Shown here one piece after another: positions 1 through 12,285 of a stretch of 64,000 nucleotides of DNA. A model generated the notes under the pieces. That model saw nothing but the letters and a program-made list of their open reading frames with translations. It was not told the origin of the DNA and ran no database searches. The translations under genes were made by a program, and so were the position numbers. The first letter of the stretch is position 1. The number at the start of each line of letters is the position of its first letter. This DNA comes from Lycium barbarum (taxonomy: Eukaryota > Streptophyta > Magnoliopsida > Solanales > Solanaceae), in NCBI RefSeq assembly GCF_019175385.1, contig NC_083341.1, positions 66,001,800-66,065,799 on the forward strand. The letters run 5' to 3'.

Positions 1-2413
1 TCTACCTTTTTATTGTGTTATGAAGTTTTGATTGTGTTGTGGTATATAGAAATGTGTGGATTGTATGGGAAAATGGAAGTTTGCAAAGTGGGTTTGGAAT
101 ATGAGGTGTAGCCGTGTGTATATATAGGTGGTATACCCACAATGTGTTGAATTCATGTTATATTCTAATTGTGATTGTGATGAAATGCATATTGGGATTG
201 AAAGTTGAATGATTTAGTTGAAGTTGACAAAGAGGGTTCTTGGCCGTGTGGTATGTTGGATTTGGAATAAAAAAGAATTAAGTTGTTTAGTGTGTTAGTG
301 TGTTATTGTGATGTTTGTAATGTAAATGAAGTTAAAATGATATAAGTTTGTATTGAATTGGAATGTAGAAACTTATGTCGTTTTAGTATGATTGGCCGAC
401 AGTAAGGAAATGAAGTTGTTTGGTTGTGAATTATGATGATCATTGATGAATTTGGAAGTTGGAAACTTGTTATGAAGTTGTATGCCAAAGATTTGATGTT
501 TTGCATAAGTTATGACTTTGACGGAAAGTTGTATATTGTGTATATCGAGTGTGTAACTTGAGGAAAACGATATGAAATGCTTCAAGAACTATATGGTGAT
601 GATCTTGATTGTTGATGAATGTGAAATTATTGATATTAGTTGAAAGTTGGGTTGAAATGAAGATTATGTCAACTTGTTAGAAAAATGACTAGTTGAAGGA
701 TATTTGTGTTTTTAATGATTCATTGTTGATATTGATGTTGTCGTTTGGGTTGTTGGTGATTTATAGCCGAGTTGAATTCTCGGGGTGCTATATGTATAGG
801 GGAAGTGCTGCCGAAATTTCGGTAGACAATTATGCCTTAAGTTGAAACTTTGGTATTCATAGCTTACAATTGGTAAACTTGACCAATTGCAGTTTTTCGA
901 CGAAACGGGAAGTGAGTTTGGAAAGGCGTAAGGAGCGTGAAAGGTATGTAAAGCAACCCCAATTCTTCCCTTGGCATGCCCTTAGTGTGTTAGGGTCGGA
1001 TCCGGGCCTCGAAGGACCTCTTGGCCCTCGGAATCCGCAAGAGAAAATTTCAGTTTTTCCTTCAGTAGAATTGAACTACTTTGGTACACTTTTCTTGAAA
1101 TAATGCAACTTTGCTCCAAATTACTTGGAAAGTCATAGAATGCTTGTAGAACCTTCTTAGGTGATACCATAAGCTTAGAGGGCATAATTTGAGCCCGTCG
1201 CCTTATTTGTCCCGAGGCGGGCCCACTATTCCCTGTTTTGCCCTTAATGTATTAGAGCTTTCTTTTTAAGCAATTTTTGAGAGAAATGTTTTGATTACCC
1301 TACTAATCGCCTAACGAATATTGTTTTAAATATTCTATTAAATCTTATAAATTATTTTGACACTCGGAATGACTTCGGGAAGGTTATATTTCTGTACTTT
1401 ATTATGATATCCGAAATGCATATATTATGATTCCGTCCGACTTCATTGGATTTGTTTATCTTTGATATGCCTCTTCGAGTCTTTGAAAATATTTATGATA
1501 TTTTTAAATTGCATTAGTCTCTCACTACTCCATTCGTGGATGCCCCAATGTTTCCCACACTGAGCCCGGGCCAGGATATGTTGTCAAGCGTGATTCTCTG
1601 CATTGTTCGCCGCGTCCCGATGTGAGGGGGCAGGTATACGCGTACATGGGTGTGTGGAGTATGATGTGCCATGTCCGCCTATTCTGATCTGATCTGTTAT
1701 GGCCATTTTGATATGACATTTTATGATACGGGGTCACGCCCCTTTTTCTGATTCCTCTGTATTGTGGCACCAGCGTCGGGAGGGTGGCCACGTTCTGTCT
1801 GCTGAGTCCCGTGGCAGGGACCGGATATGATATGACATATGTTTCTGTACACATTCTGTCTGTTTTGGAAATATGCATTTGACACTCTGGATTTTGTACT
1901 CATTTTCTGAAATCATTATGATTTGACTTCTGTGATTCCGCTTTACATATTCAGTACATATTTCGTACTGACCCCCCTTTCTTCAGGGGGCTGCGTTTTC
2001 ATGCCGCGCAGGTACAGATGACAGGTTCGCTGATCCATCTGTTTAGGATCCCACTTCTGCTATTTTGGGGCGCTCTCTTCTTCAGAGCCCACTTTTTGGT
2101 ACAGTCTGTCACTGCTATCTGGATATGTACATTGTTCTGGGTATGACGGGGCCCTGTCCCGTCTTATGATTATGATATGTTCTGTAGAGGTCTGTGGATA
2201 TATCTGTGTGGGTTCTGTACATATGTTTGGGATACTTTGTTCTATGATGGCCTTATCGGCCTATGTGTGCCAAGTCTGCTTTTTATGCTAAATTCTGTAG
2301 CGTCCACTAATATTATTATTATATTATTTTGTTAACATGCTAATTTGGGTATCGGGTACGTATAGGTGCCCAGCTAGGGCACTGGTCGCGGCCCACGGGG
2401 TTGGGTCGTGACA
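1..2413 (+). mobile_element. 3' part of a long gypsy-type LTR (element runs off the left edge)
   Basis: No coding frame is recognisable. The end at 2395-2413 reads ...GGGTCGTGACA, the same terminus as the complete gypsy LTR ending at 21007, and the 400 nt before it have the same layout (double hairpin at 1952-1990, then a CAGGT-rich stretch). Directly after 2413 the pararetrovirus sequence starts in mid-gene, so this LTR landed in viral DNA whose left part lies outside the window. Whether it is a solo LTR or the 3' LTR of a longer element cannot be seen. Orientation comes from the TGACA end. Confidence 0.75.
1952..1990 (+). promoter_or_regulatory. Double hairpin in LTR (family 1)
   Basis: First stem CAGTAC/GTACTG (1952-1957 with 1965-1970, 7-nt loop), one spacer base, then a second stem of C and G runs (1972-1977 with 1986-1990) around a T-rich loop TTTCTTCA. 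It lies 423 nt before the LTR end. Equivalent structures with different stem bases occur at 20549, 28093, 34886, 38616, 50972 and 54217. The function is unknown; an R-region or leader RNA structure is an inference. Confidence 0.5.
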
Positions 2414-4577
2414 GAAGGAGAGGTTCATAACCTCAAACAAGAAATTTCCACCCTGAGGAGACACTAAACCACTCTAGATCATAGGGTCTCGCTACTTGAG
2501 GAAAAAGGAAAACAAATCATAGATACACCAGTTTATAATACTGTAGAGGACCTACCAGTTGATAACACCGTAGCAACTGTTCCTACGGAGGAAGGATAAA
2601 GTAGTGGTAATCCCAGTTCCGGTTTTTTGACAAAATTGGATATTATTACTTCTTTCAAATTTTTTATAAAAATTACTCGTCTAATTGATTACAATTTCAA
2701 AAATGATTTTACTGCTCTAGTTGATAGCGGAGCAGATTTAAGTTGTATTCAAGAAGGATTAATTCCTTCAAAATATTTTCAAAAAACTACTCATAGTTTA
2801 AGGTCTATTGGTGGCCAAAAAATGGGTATTACTTATAAATTACCCAAAGCTTATATTTGCCAAGACAATGTTTGTATTCCTGAAAACTTTGTACTGGTAA
2901 AAAATATTTCCAATCAAGTTATTTTGGGAACTCCATTCATCCATAAATTATTTCCTATTCCATGGATGGATGATAAAGGTTTTATAGGAACATATGATGA
3001 CAAACCCATTAAATTCGAGTTTATAATTGAACCTTTTTCAAGGATTTTAAATGAAATAAAAGATAGGTTGATGAATAAACATCAACAAATCAATTTTCTC
3101 AAACAGGAAATTTATACTCTTCAAATTGAAAATATTTTACAAAATCCTAAATTACAGGAAAAAATTGAGTTTATAAAAAATCAATTTTCTCTACAAATTT
3201 GTAGTGACCATCCTAATGCTTTTTGGGATCGGAAAAGACATATTGTCACTCTTCCATATGAAGAATCTGTTTTCTAAAAATAATATTCCTACTAAAGCAA
3301 GACCATGCCAAATGAATTCCGAATATTTGGAATTATGCAAAAATTAGATTTCTTCTCTCTTACAAAAAGGTCTTATAAGATCTTCGAAATCTCCATGGTC
3401 ATGCATAGCTTTTTATGTTAATAAACATGCTGAACAGGAACGAGAAGTCCCAAGATTAGTGATAAATTATAAACCTCTTAATAAAGTTTTAAAATGGATT
3501 CTTTATCCAATTCCTAATAAAAAGGATTTATTAGACCGTCTTCATAATGAGATTATATTTTCTAAATTTGATTTAAAAACAGGTTATTGGCAAATCCAAA
3601 TAGCCGAAGCAGATAAATATAAAACTACTTTTAATGTTCCAATTGGACAATTTGAATGGAATGTTATGCCTTTTGGACTGAAGAATGCCCCTTCAGAATT
3701 TCAAAAAATTATGAATGATATTTTTATGGCTTATAGCAATTTTATCATTGTTTATATCGATGATATTTTGGTATTTTCAAATACTATTGAAATGCATTTT
3801 AAACATCTTGATATATTCAAGAAAATCATTATTCAAAATGGTTTGGTTATATCTAAACCAAAAATGTTTCTTTTTCAAACAAAAGTCGGATTTTTAGGTC
3901 ATAATAATGAAAAGGGAAAAATTATTCCTATTAATAGAAGTATAGAATTTGCTTCTAAATTTCCTGATATTATTACTAATAAAACTCAATTTCAAAGATT
4001 TCTTGCAAGTTTAAATTATATTTCACCATTTTATAATGATTTGGCCCAAGGCACATCTATTTTATATGATAGATTAAAAAAGATTTCAAAATCTTGGACT
4101 GATGCTCACACGCAAGCAGTTCGAAAAATCAAAAAGAAAGTTAATAATCTTCCTTGTCTTACTTTAGCCAATCCTAACTAGCAAAACATTATTGAAACCG
4201 ATGCCTCTGATATTGGTTATGGAGGAATACTTAAACAACATTCTCCGAATGATAAACAAGAATATTTAGTCCAGTTTTATTCTGGCAAATGGAATAATAG
4301 TCAAAAGAACTATGCTACTGTAACAAAAGAAATTCTTGCTATAGTTAAATGTGTTCTTAAATTTCAAGGTGATTTATATAATCAAACGTTTTTTATAAGA
4401 ACTGACTGTCAAGCAGCTAAATTTATGTTTAATAAAGATTGCAAACATGATGTTTCTAAACAAATTGTTGCCAGATGGAAAACTCTTTTAGTACCATTTG
4501 ATTTCGAAATTTATTATAAAAAGGGATCAGATAATAGTCTCACTGATTTTCTCACTAGAGAATATTTAAGTTCATAA
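2414..4577 (+). pseudogene. EPRV segment A: protease - reverse transcriptase - RNase H, broken
   Basis: Starts inside the coiled-coil end of the coat region and runs through an aspartic protease (active-site DSGAD kept, near 2730), a reverse transcriptase with the catalytic YIDD (about 3753-3764) and an RNase H (TDASDIGYGG near 4198), ending at TAA 4575-4577. Compared with the copies at 15212-17700 and 7663-9543, in-frame stops are visible near 2596, at 3275-3277, near 3344 and near 4179; each looks like a single-base change. The longest open parts are 2627-3277 and 3459-4181. The first of these has no real ATG, being an internal piece of a polyprotein. It cannot give a complete enzyme. Confidence 0.9.
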
Positions 4578-4599
4578 CTGTCATTTTCTCATTTGCAGG

Positions 4600-5251
4600 A
4601 TGAGACCCACATTGACACCTCCCTCTAATAAAGGAAGGGGAAGAGGACAAAAAGGAACGGGCAGAGGCACTGTTCTTGCCCAAATGGGTAACAACAGGCT
4701 AATAGCCGATAATATTGCAGAACCTTCTGGTAATACCCAGAAACAAATCACTTATGTTGAATATCTTTCTTTTATAGAAGCACGGAAAAAAAGGGATAAT
4801 ATGCCTCCATCATATTCCAGTGCTCTCGTAGTTGATGATAATGAGGACACTGATTCATACGAAGAAAATACTCATCGAGAGTTAATAATTCTCCTTGAGA
4901 ATGATGATCTCCAATGAAAAGATAAACCTTGGCAAATAATGCAAAGGTATTTTGATACAGCGTCATACGCTACTCCGACTTATAAATATCGGATGAATTA
5001 TGAAATAATCCTTTCATATACAAGGTAAGCTGAATTTCAGCATTTTTATCCTTCTAATACCAAAAAAGTTTATAACTTTTCAAAAATTATTATAAAAAAT
5101 ATCTTTTCTCCAAATGAATGGGGAATAAGTCCGTTAAAGGATAGCGTTTATACACATCCTGAACAAAAGGTCCCAGTTAAAATTAATTACTGGGATTATG
5201 TTGAAAGCTTTAATAAAGCTTTTTTATATGAGAATCCTCATAGGAAACACT
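4600..5251 (+). pseudogene. EPRV segment A: 5' part of last ORF (TAV-position protein)
   Basis: ATG 4600 lies 22 nt after the RNase H stop, as in the other two copies. The N-terminus is basic and Gly/Arg-rich (RGRGQKGTGRG), followed by an acidic stretch. A TGA at 4915-4917 replaces a Trp codon found in copy B; homology then continues without a start to about 5251, where the sequence jumps to the opposite strand of another viral copy. In caulimovirids a gene at this place may encode a translational transactivator or inclusion-body protein. I see no motif that proves this, so the function is by position only. Confidence 0.75.
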
Positions 5252-5255
5252 CATA

Positions 5256-5439
5256 GTTTCTTCAGCAGTTTTAACTACTTGTTTGAGACCTATTTTCTCA
5301 AAAGTACCCATCTGATATATTAATCTAGGTTTTATTTTAGGAATCGTCCATTTATTAAGGAGATCAAGTTCTTGAGGAGTATCATATTCCTCTTTCTTAC
5401 TGCTTTTTAACAGTTCTTTTTCTATTTATAAAATTCATG
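5256..5439 (-). pseudogene. EPRV segment B: N-terminal fragment of movement protein
   Basis: Minus-strand ATG at 5439 lies 46 nt downstream of the primer site (5485-5498). About 61 codons match the start of the intact frame at 30811-31860, with a small indel near 5405-5410. The fragment is cut at the inverted junction with segment A (5251-5256), where both partners share a short TCATRG string. Because the same segment also contains the C-terminal part of this gene at its other end (11523-12285), the integrated molecule is circularly permuted. Confidence 0.85.
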
Positions 5440-5484
5440 ATATGAAATCGCTGAATTACATCACCTATTACTACTGGAATACCA

Positions 5485-5498
5485 TGGCTCTGATACCA
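5485..5498 (-). promoter_or_regulatory. EPRV primer-binding site (tRNA-Met), segment B
   Basis: The minus strand reads TGGTATCAGAGCCA, the complement of the 3' end of plant initiator tRNA-Met, as used by caulimovirids for minus-strand DNA synthesis. It lies between the viral intergenic region and the movement-protein ATG. A perfect 14-base match is kept here; the copy at 31907-31920 has one change. Confidence 0.9.
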
Positions 5499-6221
5499 TT
5501 AAGAGAGCAGGATCACGCCGCCACATGATACTATCTAGGTAACAACAGTTTTACTAGGTTACTAACCCTGGAGTTGGGGTTGTCCCTACCAGAACAAGTC
5601 CAACAAACGCCTTAAACGCCATCCCTCGGCTAAGCGGGCTAACAACAGGACCACCGCCTGGTCATGGACAGTCCGCCTGGGTCAGTCTCTACCTAACCTT
5701 GAACATCATGTTTTGGCTTCGACCATGATGCATTAAAGCATTATTACCATGATCTCAGTAGTCTAGTGTGACGTAATTCAACGGAGTATTTAGCCTATAA
5801 GGCTAAACATGAACTGAATTATAAATAAAATAAACAAAAAGGAAAATAAAAATTATACCTTAAATACGAAGGTTGTGCTCAACAGAAGAAGATTTATAAA
5901 AACAAACTTTTATTTATAATAGAAAGATTTACAAGGGAGAGAGTGGGAGAGAGCTTCTGCTTGAGAGATCCAAGACTTGCCTTCTTCCTAAGAAGAATGA
6001 TCCTTATATAACGGATCATGAGTACTAAACAACAAAATCAAAAAGTAAATGGCCGACAACATTATGGCCAGATAAAAAGAAAGGCGGAAAGTAAAAAGAA
6101 AAAGTGGCCGAAAGTGACCAAAGTGGAAAACATAATTATTACAATACAAATAATTATAGTTGCTTTATAAAAGCAGATTCCTTCTTTATTAAAGTAGTCG
6201 CCTAGTGGCGGGTCCCACCAA
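5499..6221 (-). promoter_or_regulatory. EPRV intergenic region, segment B: promoter, poly(A) signal and leader
   Basis: Minus strand, between the last-ORF stop and the primer site. TATATAA is at 6004-6010, followed downstream by a hairpin (arms CATTCTTC/GAAGAATG type), a CT-rich stretch, and AATAAA at 5909-5914, about 95 nt after the TATA box. A poly(A) signal shortly after the promoter is the normal caulimovirid arrangement, where the first one is bypassed to make terminally redundant RNA. The rest of the region shows no long ORF. Confidence 0.8.
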
Positions 6222-7640
6222 TTATTTCATCAGTGTCTTACCCTTGTCCTTTGTAGAGCTGGAAGATTCTTCCGTTTTGCCAATGAATTGGGCCGCAAAT
6301 TGTGAAAAGTCCTCGGTATTATCTAGACTTTGAGATTCTCCTGCTATGACTTGGGTATTATAGTCTTCTTCTTCTTCTTCTTCTTCATTATCAGTGGTAT
6401 GACCAACAGACGCCATTGATGTATCCGAAATAGCTTCCATATTAAGATGCCGCATTAAATTAGACTTAAATTCTTCCACATATGTGGATATAAGCTGTTC
6501 TGGGGGAATTACCCCTTTCTTCATTTGGATTTTTCGAGCAATGTGCTCAAAAGGACTGGAAACTTCCTTTTGTCTGGAATTAATGGAGTCCTTATAATGT
6601 GCAATGGTGGTTTTAATCTGATTTATTAAATCTTGTCATGGGATAGTGCCATCTTTTGATTTTTGAACCAATTTTTTCCAGAATTTTGTATAAAAAATTC
6701 TGTTTAAGCAAGGCATATTTTGCGGAGTATTACCCACTTCAACGGACCATTTCATAATCCATGGAATAGAAAATTATATGAAGATGTACATATTAGAAAT
6801 TTCTTCAGAGAAAGTAATATTATTTTCCAAATCTATAATTTTTGGAGAAACATCAACCCATTCAGTATATAAACTCTTGAAGGGTTCTGGTAAAGATTTG
6901 ACCGTTGGACCATAATGGATCTACCATTGATAAAACCAATTAGGAATGCCCTGTTTATAAACATTGGCACAGATTTTTATAAACCATGAGTGTTTCCTAT
7001 GAGGATTCTCATATAAAAAAGCTTTATTAAAGCGTTCAACATAATCCCAATAATAAAAATTAACTGGGACCTTTTGTTCACGATGGATATAATCCCTATC
7101 CTTTAACGGACTTATTCCCCATTCATTTGGAGAAAAGATCTTTTTTATAATAATTTTTGAAAAGTTATAAACTTTTTTGGTATTAGCAGGGTAAAAATGT
7201 TGGAATTCAGCTGATCCTATATATGAAAGGATCATGTCATAATTCATCCGATATTTATAAGTCGGAGTAGCGTATGAAGCTGTATCAAAATAACTTTGCA
7301 TTATTTGCCAAGGTTCATCTTTCCATTGGAGATCATCATTCTCAAGGAGAATTATTAACTCTCGATGAGTATTTTCTTCGTATGAATCAGTGTCCTCATT
7401 ATCAACAACTACGAGAGCACTGGAATATGATGGAGGCATATTATCTCCTTTTTTCTGTGCTTTTATAAAAGCAAGATATTCAGCATAAGTGATTTGTTTC
7501 TGGGTATTACCAGAAGTTTCTGCAATATTATCGGCTATTAGCCTTTTGTTACCCATTTGGGCAAGAACAGTGCCTCTGCCCGTTCCTTTTTGTCCTCTTC
7601 CCCTTCCTCTATTAGAGGGAGGCGTCAATGTGGGTCTCAT
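6222..7640 (-). pseudogene. EPRV segment B: last ORF (TAV-position protein), broken
   Basis: The first 239 codons (7640 to 6921) are open: a basic Gly/Arg-rich N-terminus, an acidic patch and a Trp/Tyr-rich core. A TAG near 6921 replaces a Trp codon of copy D. Further damage follows until a clean 100-codon C-terminal frame (6524-6222) with an acidic Glu run and a Ser/Lys-rich tail. The whole would be about 450-470 residues. ATG 7640 lies 23 nt after the RNase H stop. No catalytic motif is seen. Identity as transactivator/inclusion protein is positional inference. Confidence 0.75.
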
Positions 7641-7662
7641 CCTGCAAATGAGAAAATGACAG

Positions 7663-9543
7663 TTATGAACTTAAATATTCTCTAGTGAGAAAATAAGGGA
7701 GACTATTATATAATCTCTTTTTATAATGAATTTCGAAATCAAATGGTGCTAAAAGAGCTTGTCATCTGGCAAACATTTGTTTAGAAACATCATGTTTGCA
7801 ATCTTTATTAAACATAAATTTAGCTGCTTGGCAGTCAGTTTTTATTAAAAACTTTTGATTATATAAATCACCTTGAAATTTAAGAACACGTTTAACTATA
7901 GCAAGAATTTCTTTTGCTACAATAGCATAGTTATTCTGACTATTATTCCATTTGCCAGAATAGAAACTGCACTAAATATTCTTGTTTATCATTTGGAGAA
8001 AGCTGTTTGAGTATTCCTCTATAGCCAATTTCAGAGGCATCAGTTTCTATAATTTTTTGCCAGCTAGGATTGGCTAAAGTAAGACAAGGAACATTATTAA
8101 CTTTCCCCTTGATTTTTTGAACTTCTTGCGTGTGACCATCAGTCCATGGTTTTGGAATCTTTTTTAATCTATCATATAAAATAGATGTGTCTTGGGCCAA
8201 ATCTTTATAAAATGGTGAAATATAATTTAAACTTCCAAGAAATCTTTGAAGTTGAGTTTTATAAGCAATAATACCAGGAAATTTAGAAGAAAATTCTATA
8301 CTTCTATTAATAGGAATAATTTTTCCCTTTTCAATATTATGAATCTGACTTTTGTTTGAAAAAGAGACATTTTTGTTTAGATATAACCAAACCATTTTGA
8401 ATAATGATTTTCTTGAATATATCAAGATGTTTAAAATGCATTTTAATAGTATTTGAAAATACCAAAATATCATCGATATAAACAATGATAAAATTGCTAT
8501 AAGCCATAAAAATATCATTCATAATTTTTTTGAAATTCTGAAGGGGCATTCTTCAGTCCAAAAGCCATAACATTCCATTCAAATTGTCCAATAGGAACAT
8601 TAAAAGCAGTTTTATATTTATTTGCTTCAGCTATTTGGATTTTCCAATAACCTGATTTTAAATCAAATTTAGAAAATATAATCGCATTATGAAGACGATC
8701 TAATAAATCCTTTTTATTAGGAATTGGATAACGAATCCATTTTAAAACTTTAATAAGAGGTTTATAATTTATCACCAATCTTGGGACTCCTCGTTCCTGT
8801 TCAGCATGTTTATTAACATAAAAAGCTGTGCATGACCATGGAGATTTCGAAGATCTTATAAGACCTTTTTGTAAGAGAGAAGAAATCTCATTTTTGCATA
8901 ATTCCAAATATTCAGAATTCATTTGGCATGATCTTGCTTTAGTAGGAATATTATTTTCAGAAAAAAATTCTTCATATGGAAGAGTGACAATATGTCTTTT
9001 CCTGTCCCAAAAAGCATTAGGATGGTCACTACAAATTTGTAGAGAAAATTGATTTTTTATAAACTCAATTTTTCCTGTAATTTAGGATTTTGTAAAATAT
9101 CTTCAATTTGAAGAGTATAAATTTCCTGTTTGAGAAAATTGATTTGTTGATGTTTATTCATCAACCTATCTTTTATTTCATTTAAAATCCTTGAAAAAGG
9201 TTCGGTTGTAAACTCGAATTTAATGGGTTTGTCATCATAGGTTCCTATAAAAACTTTATCATCCATCCATTGAATAGGAAATAATTTATGGATGAATGGA
9301 GTTCCCAAAATAACTTGATTTGAAATATTTTTTACCAGTACAAAGTTTACAGGAATACAAACTTTGTCTTGGCAAATATAAGCTTTGGGTAACTTATAAG
9401 TAACACCCATTTTTTGGCCACTAGCAGACCTTAAACTATGAGTAGTTTTTTAAAAATATTTTGAAGGAATTAATCCTTCTTGAATACAACTTAAATCTGC
9501 TCCGCTATCAACTAGAGCAATAAACTCTTTTTTGAAATTGTAA
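7663..9543 (-). pseudogene. EPRV segment B: protease - reverse transcriptase - RNase H, broken
   Basis: Read on the minus strand: protease (DSGAD kept near 9495-9510; a stop shortly after it, near 9450), reverse transcriptase (YIDD kept at about 8470-8481) and RNase H down to a stop at 7663-7665. Breaks seen against copies A and D: an extra A in a homopolymer near 8525 shifts the frame between the 8922-8515 and 8549-8337 pieces, and about 8 nt are missing near 8340-8345. Longest open pieces are 9410-9057, 8922-8515 and 8518-7943. Non-functional. Confidence 0.9.
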
Positions 9544-10881
9544 TCAATTAGAAGAGTAATTTTTATAAAAACAATTGAAAGAAGTAATAATGTCCAATTT
9601 TGTCAAAAAACTGGAACTGGGACTACCACTACTTTCTCCTTCCTCTGTAGGAACAGTTGCTACGGTGTTATAAACTGGTAGGTCCTCTACAATATTATAA
9701 ACTGGTGTATCTATGATTTGTTTTCCTTTTCCCTCGAGTTGCGAGACCCTATGATCTAGAGTGGTTTGGTGTCTCCTCAGGGTGAAAATTTCTTTTTTGA
9801 GGTTATTAACCTCTCTTTCTAAGTCTTGGGTGGTTGTCGGTGTACTTATGATATTCCGGCGTTCTTGGAGGAGTTGCTTAACTCTAGCCATAGTATAAGG
9901 TCCTGTAGGTTCTCTAATTTCTACAGCAGTTGGTTCTTCTTGGGGCTGCTGTTCTGAACCTATTTGGTCTATGATTTGGGACCTAAGGTTTGGATCCGCA
10001 ATATATTTAAGGAGGTCAACAAGGTTATTACTGTCTAAAACATGAAGACTGACTTCGCTAAATTGAGAAACAAGTTTATAAAACTCATCGTCTTCCTTGG
10101 TTTTGACACAAGGTTTCCCTATTCGGCATGGTTGGCATTCATCATCTAAACTGGTTGAGAAATAATTCTCTTCGTCTAACACCCTAATATCTTCATCTGA
10201 AGAGGGGTTGGAAGAGCTATCACTCTCGTTACCAGAATCATCCTCTAGTTCTAGGTCTGAATTTAACAAAATTATATATAAATATTCTCTAAGGTCATCA
10301 TCTATGTTAAGGGATTTAATCTTGTCCATAACCTTACAGTTCTTATAAAAATAACCTACTCTGCCACACTTATAACAGGCTTTTGAGTTTTTGGATTTAA
10401 TATTAATGACCAGGGTATAAACTGCATTAGCAACAGGCGCCTCATGACCAGGTTCCTGCTTAACAGCGGTTAAAATAGAATGACGCTGTGTTGGAGTTAA
10501 ATAATTATCCCACCAACCTTTTAATTGGAAAATGAAACCAGCTATAATCATATCTGCAATAACTTTTTTAGTATTTTTATGGACTTTGCAGATAGTGATG
10601 TACATTAACATCCTATGAATAGTACAATAAATCTGACGTTCAGTACAACCGTCAATATTCCATTCATATATTTCCTTACCACTATAACTGTTGGAAATAA
10701 CATGTTCATGTTCCTCTAATAAAACATCTTGAGGAGTTGGTCGAGGATAATAGTACATCCTCTGAGTAGGCTTAACAGCATAGTATTCATCAATTTTATT
10801 AATATATGATGCTATGCGAGCCTTATAATCAATATCAGATAAATATCCATCATCCTCTTCTATTAAAGGACTGAGTTTCAA
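9544..10881 (-). pseudogene. EPRV segment B: coat-protein frame with in-frame internal deletion (445 codons)
   Basis: An unusually long surviving frame. From the N-terminus: an acidic region; a coat core with the caulimovirid-like KGWWDNYLT string (about residues 122-130); a zinc knuckle near residues 173-186; an acidic Ser-rich segment; a coiled coil (about 345-385); and the lead-in to the protease. Against copy C/D about 520 nt are missing between the coat core and the knuckle, at a short ATT repeat, and the frame is kept. The knuckle has Tyr where CX2CX4HX4C needs His. I infer that no working coat protein results, although the frame is open. Confidence 0.85.
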
Positions 10882-10898
10882 ACCTTTAAACTTTTCAT

Positions 10899-11523
10899 CT
10901 AAAATTTTTTGTAAATCTGATAAGGTTTTAATTTAAAATCATGAATCTCAGGAGGAGGCTGTATACTTGGAGTAGCAACAACTTCCTTCTGTTTTTCTTT
11001 ATCAGAAGTAGAGGTCTTATGAAGACAAGCTAAAAGTTTATCAACCTTTTCATGTAGTGAAAATATTTGTTCAACAAAAATATTCATATAAATATTGGAA
11101 TAATTTTGTTGCCTTACCATATTATTAATATGTTTAGTTATGACAGACAAACTATCGCTTTCAATCAATTTTGAAAAAGCTGCAAAATGCAAAGTTTTAT
11201 CATCTTTGCCTATTTGAAAAGATTGTTGTGAAGGAAATACAGTATGAACGACTTCTCCACTGGATAATTTATAATCTCTTTCGAGAACAGAAATATAATT
11301 AGCAATATATTTTGCCATAAACCAAGGCACAAAAGATATAATCTTATTTTCTTTGGAAAGATCTTTATAAAAGTCTTCTTGGAAAATTATTGTTTCCTCA
11401 GGTTTAAAACTTTCAAAAAAACCATTTTCTAAATGGTTCCCATTTGGGAGTATAGAACTCTCTACTAATTTGTAATCTTGCGGGTGATCCCTAACTAAAA
11501 TCAATTTTTTGGACTTGATCCAT
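10899..11523 (-). pseudogene. EPRV segment B: ORF2, frameshifted
   Basis: The natural start is ATG 11523-11521 (minus), which overlaps the movement-protein stop by one base (TAATG), exactly as in segment E. A one-base expansion of an A run near 11416-11422 (7 A here, 6 in E) puts the first about 35 codons out of frame with the rest; the remainder is open to 10899. The protein has aromatic-rich blocks and a possible helical region, but no family motif that I recognise. By position it may be a virion or N-terminal coat component. Confidence 0.7.
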
Positions 11524-12285
11524 TAAATACTTGGAAAATCCATATCTGACGCAGTTAATTTTGGGTCTTGAATATCAGTGACAATATTATCCTGGTTAAT
11601 TTTCAAATTACTAATTCTATTAGGATCAGTATCTCTAATCTGAGAAGTAGATGCTCTTGATGGAGACTGCACAATATAATCAAGAGGAGATATATAAGAT
11701 CGACAAGAAGACATAGATCTAGGTAGACTAGATCGAACACTATTATGTTCATTATCTTCTAGAGCAGGTGTAGGTTCATGAAATCTCAATTTTATTGTCC
11801 CGTGTGGGATCTATTCAATTTATGAAATTTTAGTAAAAACATTTTGAGGAGGTGTTGCTCCTTCAATGACCCACTCTTTAGGGAAATCTATTTCATCCCA
11901 CTTGATAGGTCTTCGAGTCATAATTTTGGATTTACCAAAATTAGTTTCTATTAAAATAGTTTCATTTTTGAAATCCATGATTTTATACATAGGATTCATA
12001 GTATATAATGGTTTATAATATATTTTATAACAGATGCATATTACCTCTGTACCTGCCATATAATCATAACCATGAAATTTGATACTTAGTATTAAAGCAT
12101 CTAGAGAATTGTCATCTTGCAAGGATACCTGCAAGTTAGGATAAGCATTGAAATAAACTGGATCATAAGCCAAACTTGTTTGAACTATCCCTATGAGGGA
12201 TTTTTTCCAGTTTCTATTTGTTCCATCTCTTAAAGCTGCTATAAATCTTTCTGGTAAACCTCCTAACCCCTGCCCTAATAAATTT
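11523..12285 (-). pseudogene. EPRV segment B: movement protein, C-terminal two thirds
   Basis: Homologous to residues of about 104-349 of the intact frame at 30811-31860. Open pieces are 12173-11820 and 11789-11523; between them a substitution makes a stop near 11818. The upstream end at about 12265-12285 is the inverted junction with segment C. The stop is TAA overlapping the ORF2 ATG. This is the caulimovirid 30K-type movement protein family, which enlarges plasmodesmata; here it is only a relic. Confidence 0.85.

Noticed and set aside
1525..1916. Overlapping minus-strand frames of 117 and 60 codons
   Set aside because: They lie within an LTR, in three overlapping frames with no family resemblance; chance.
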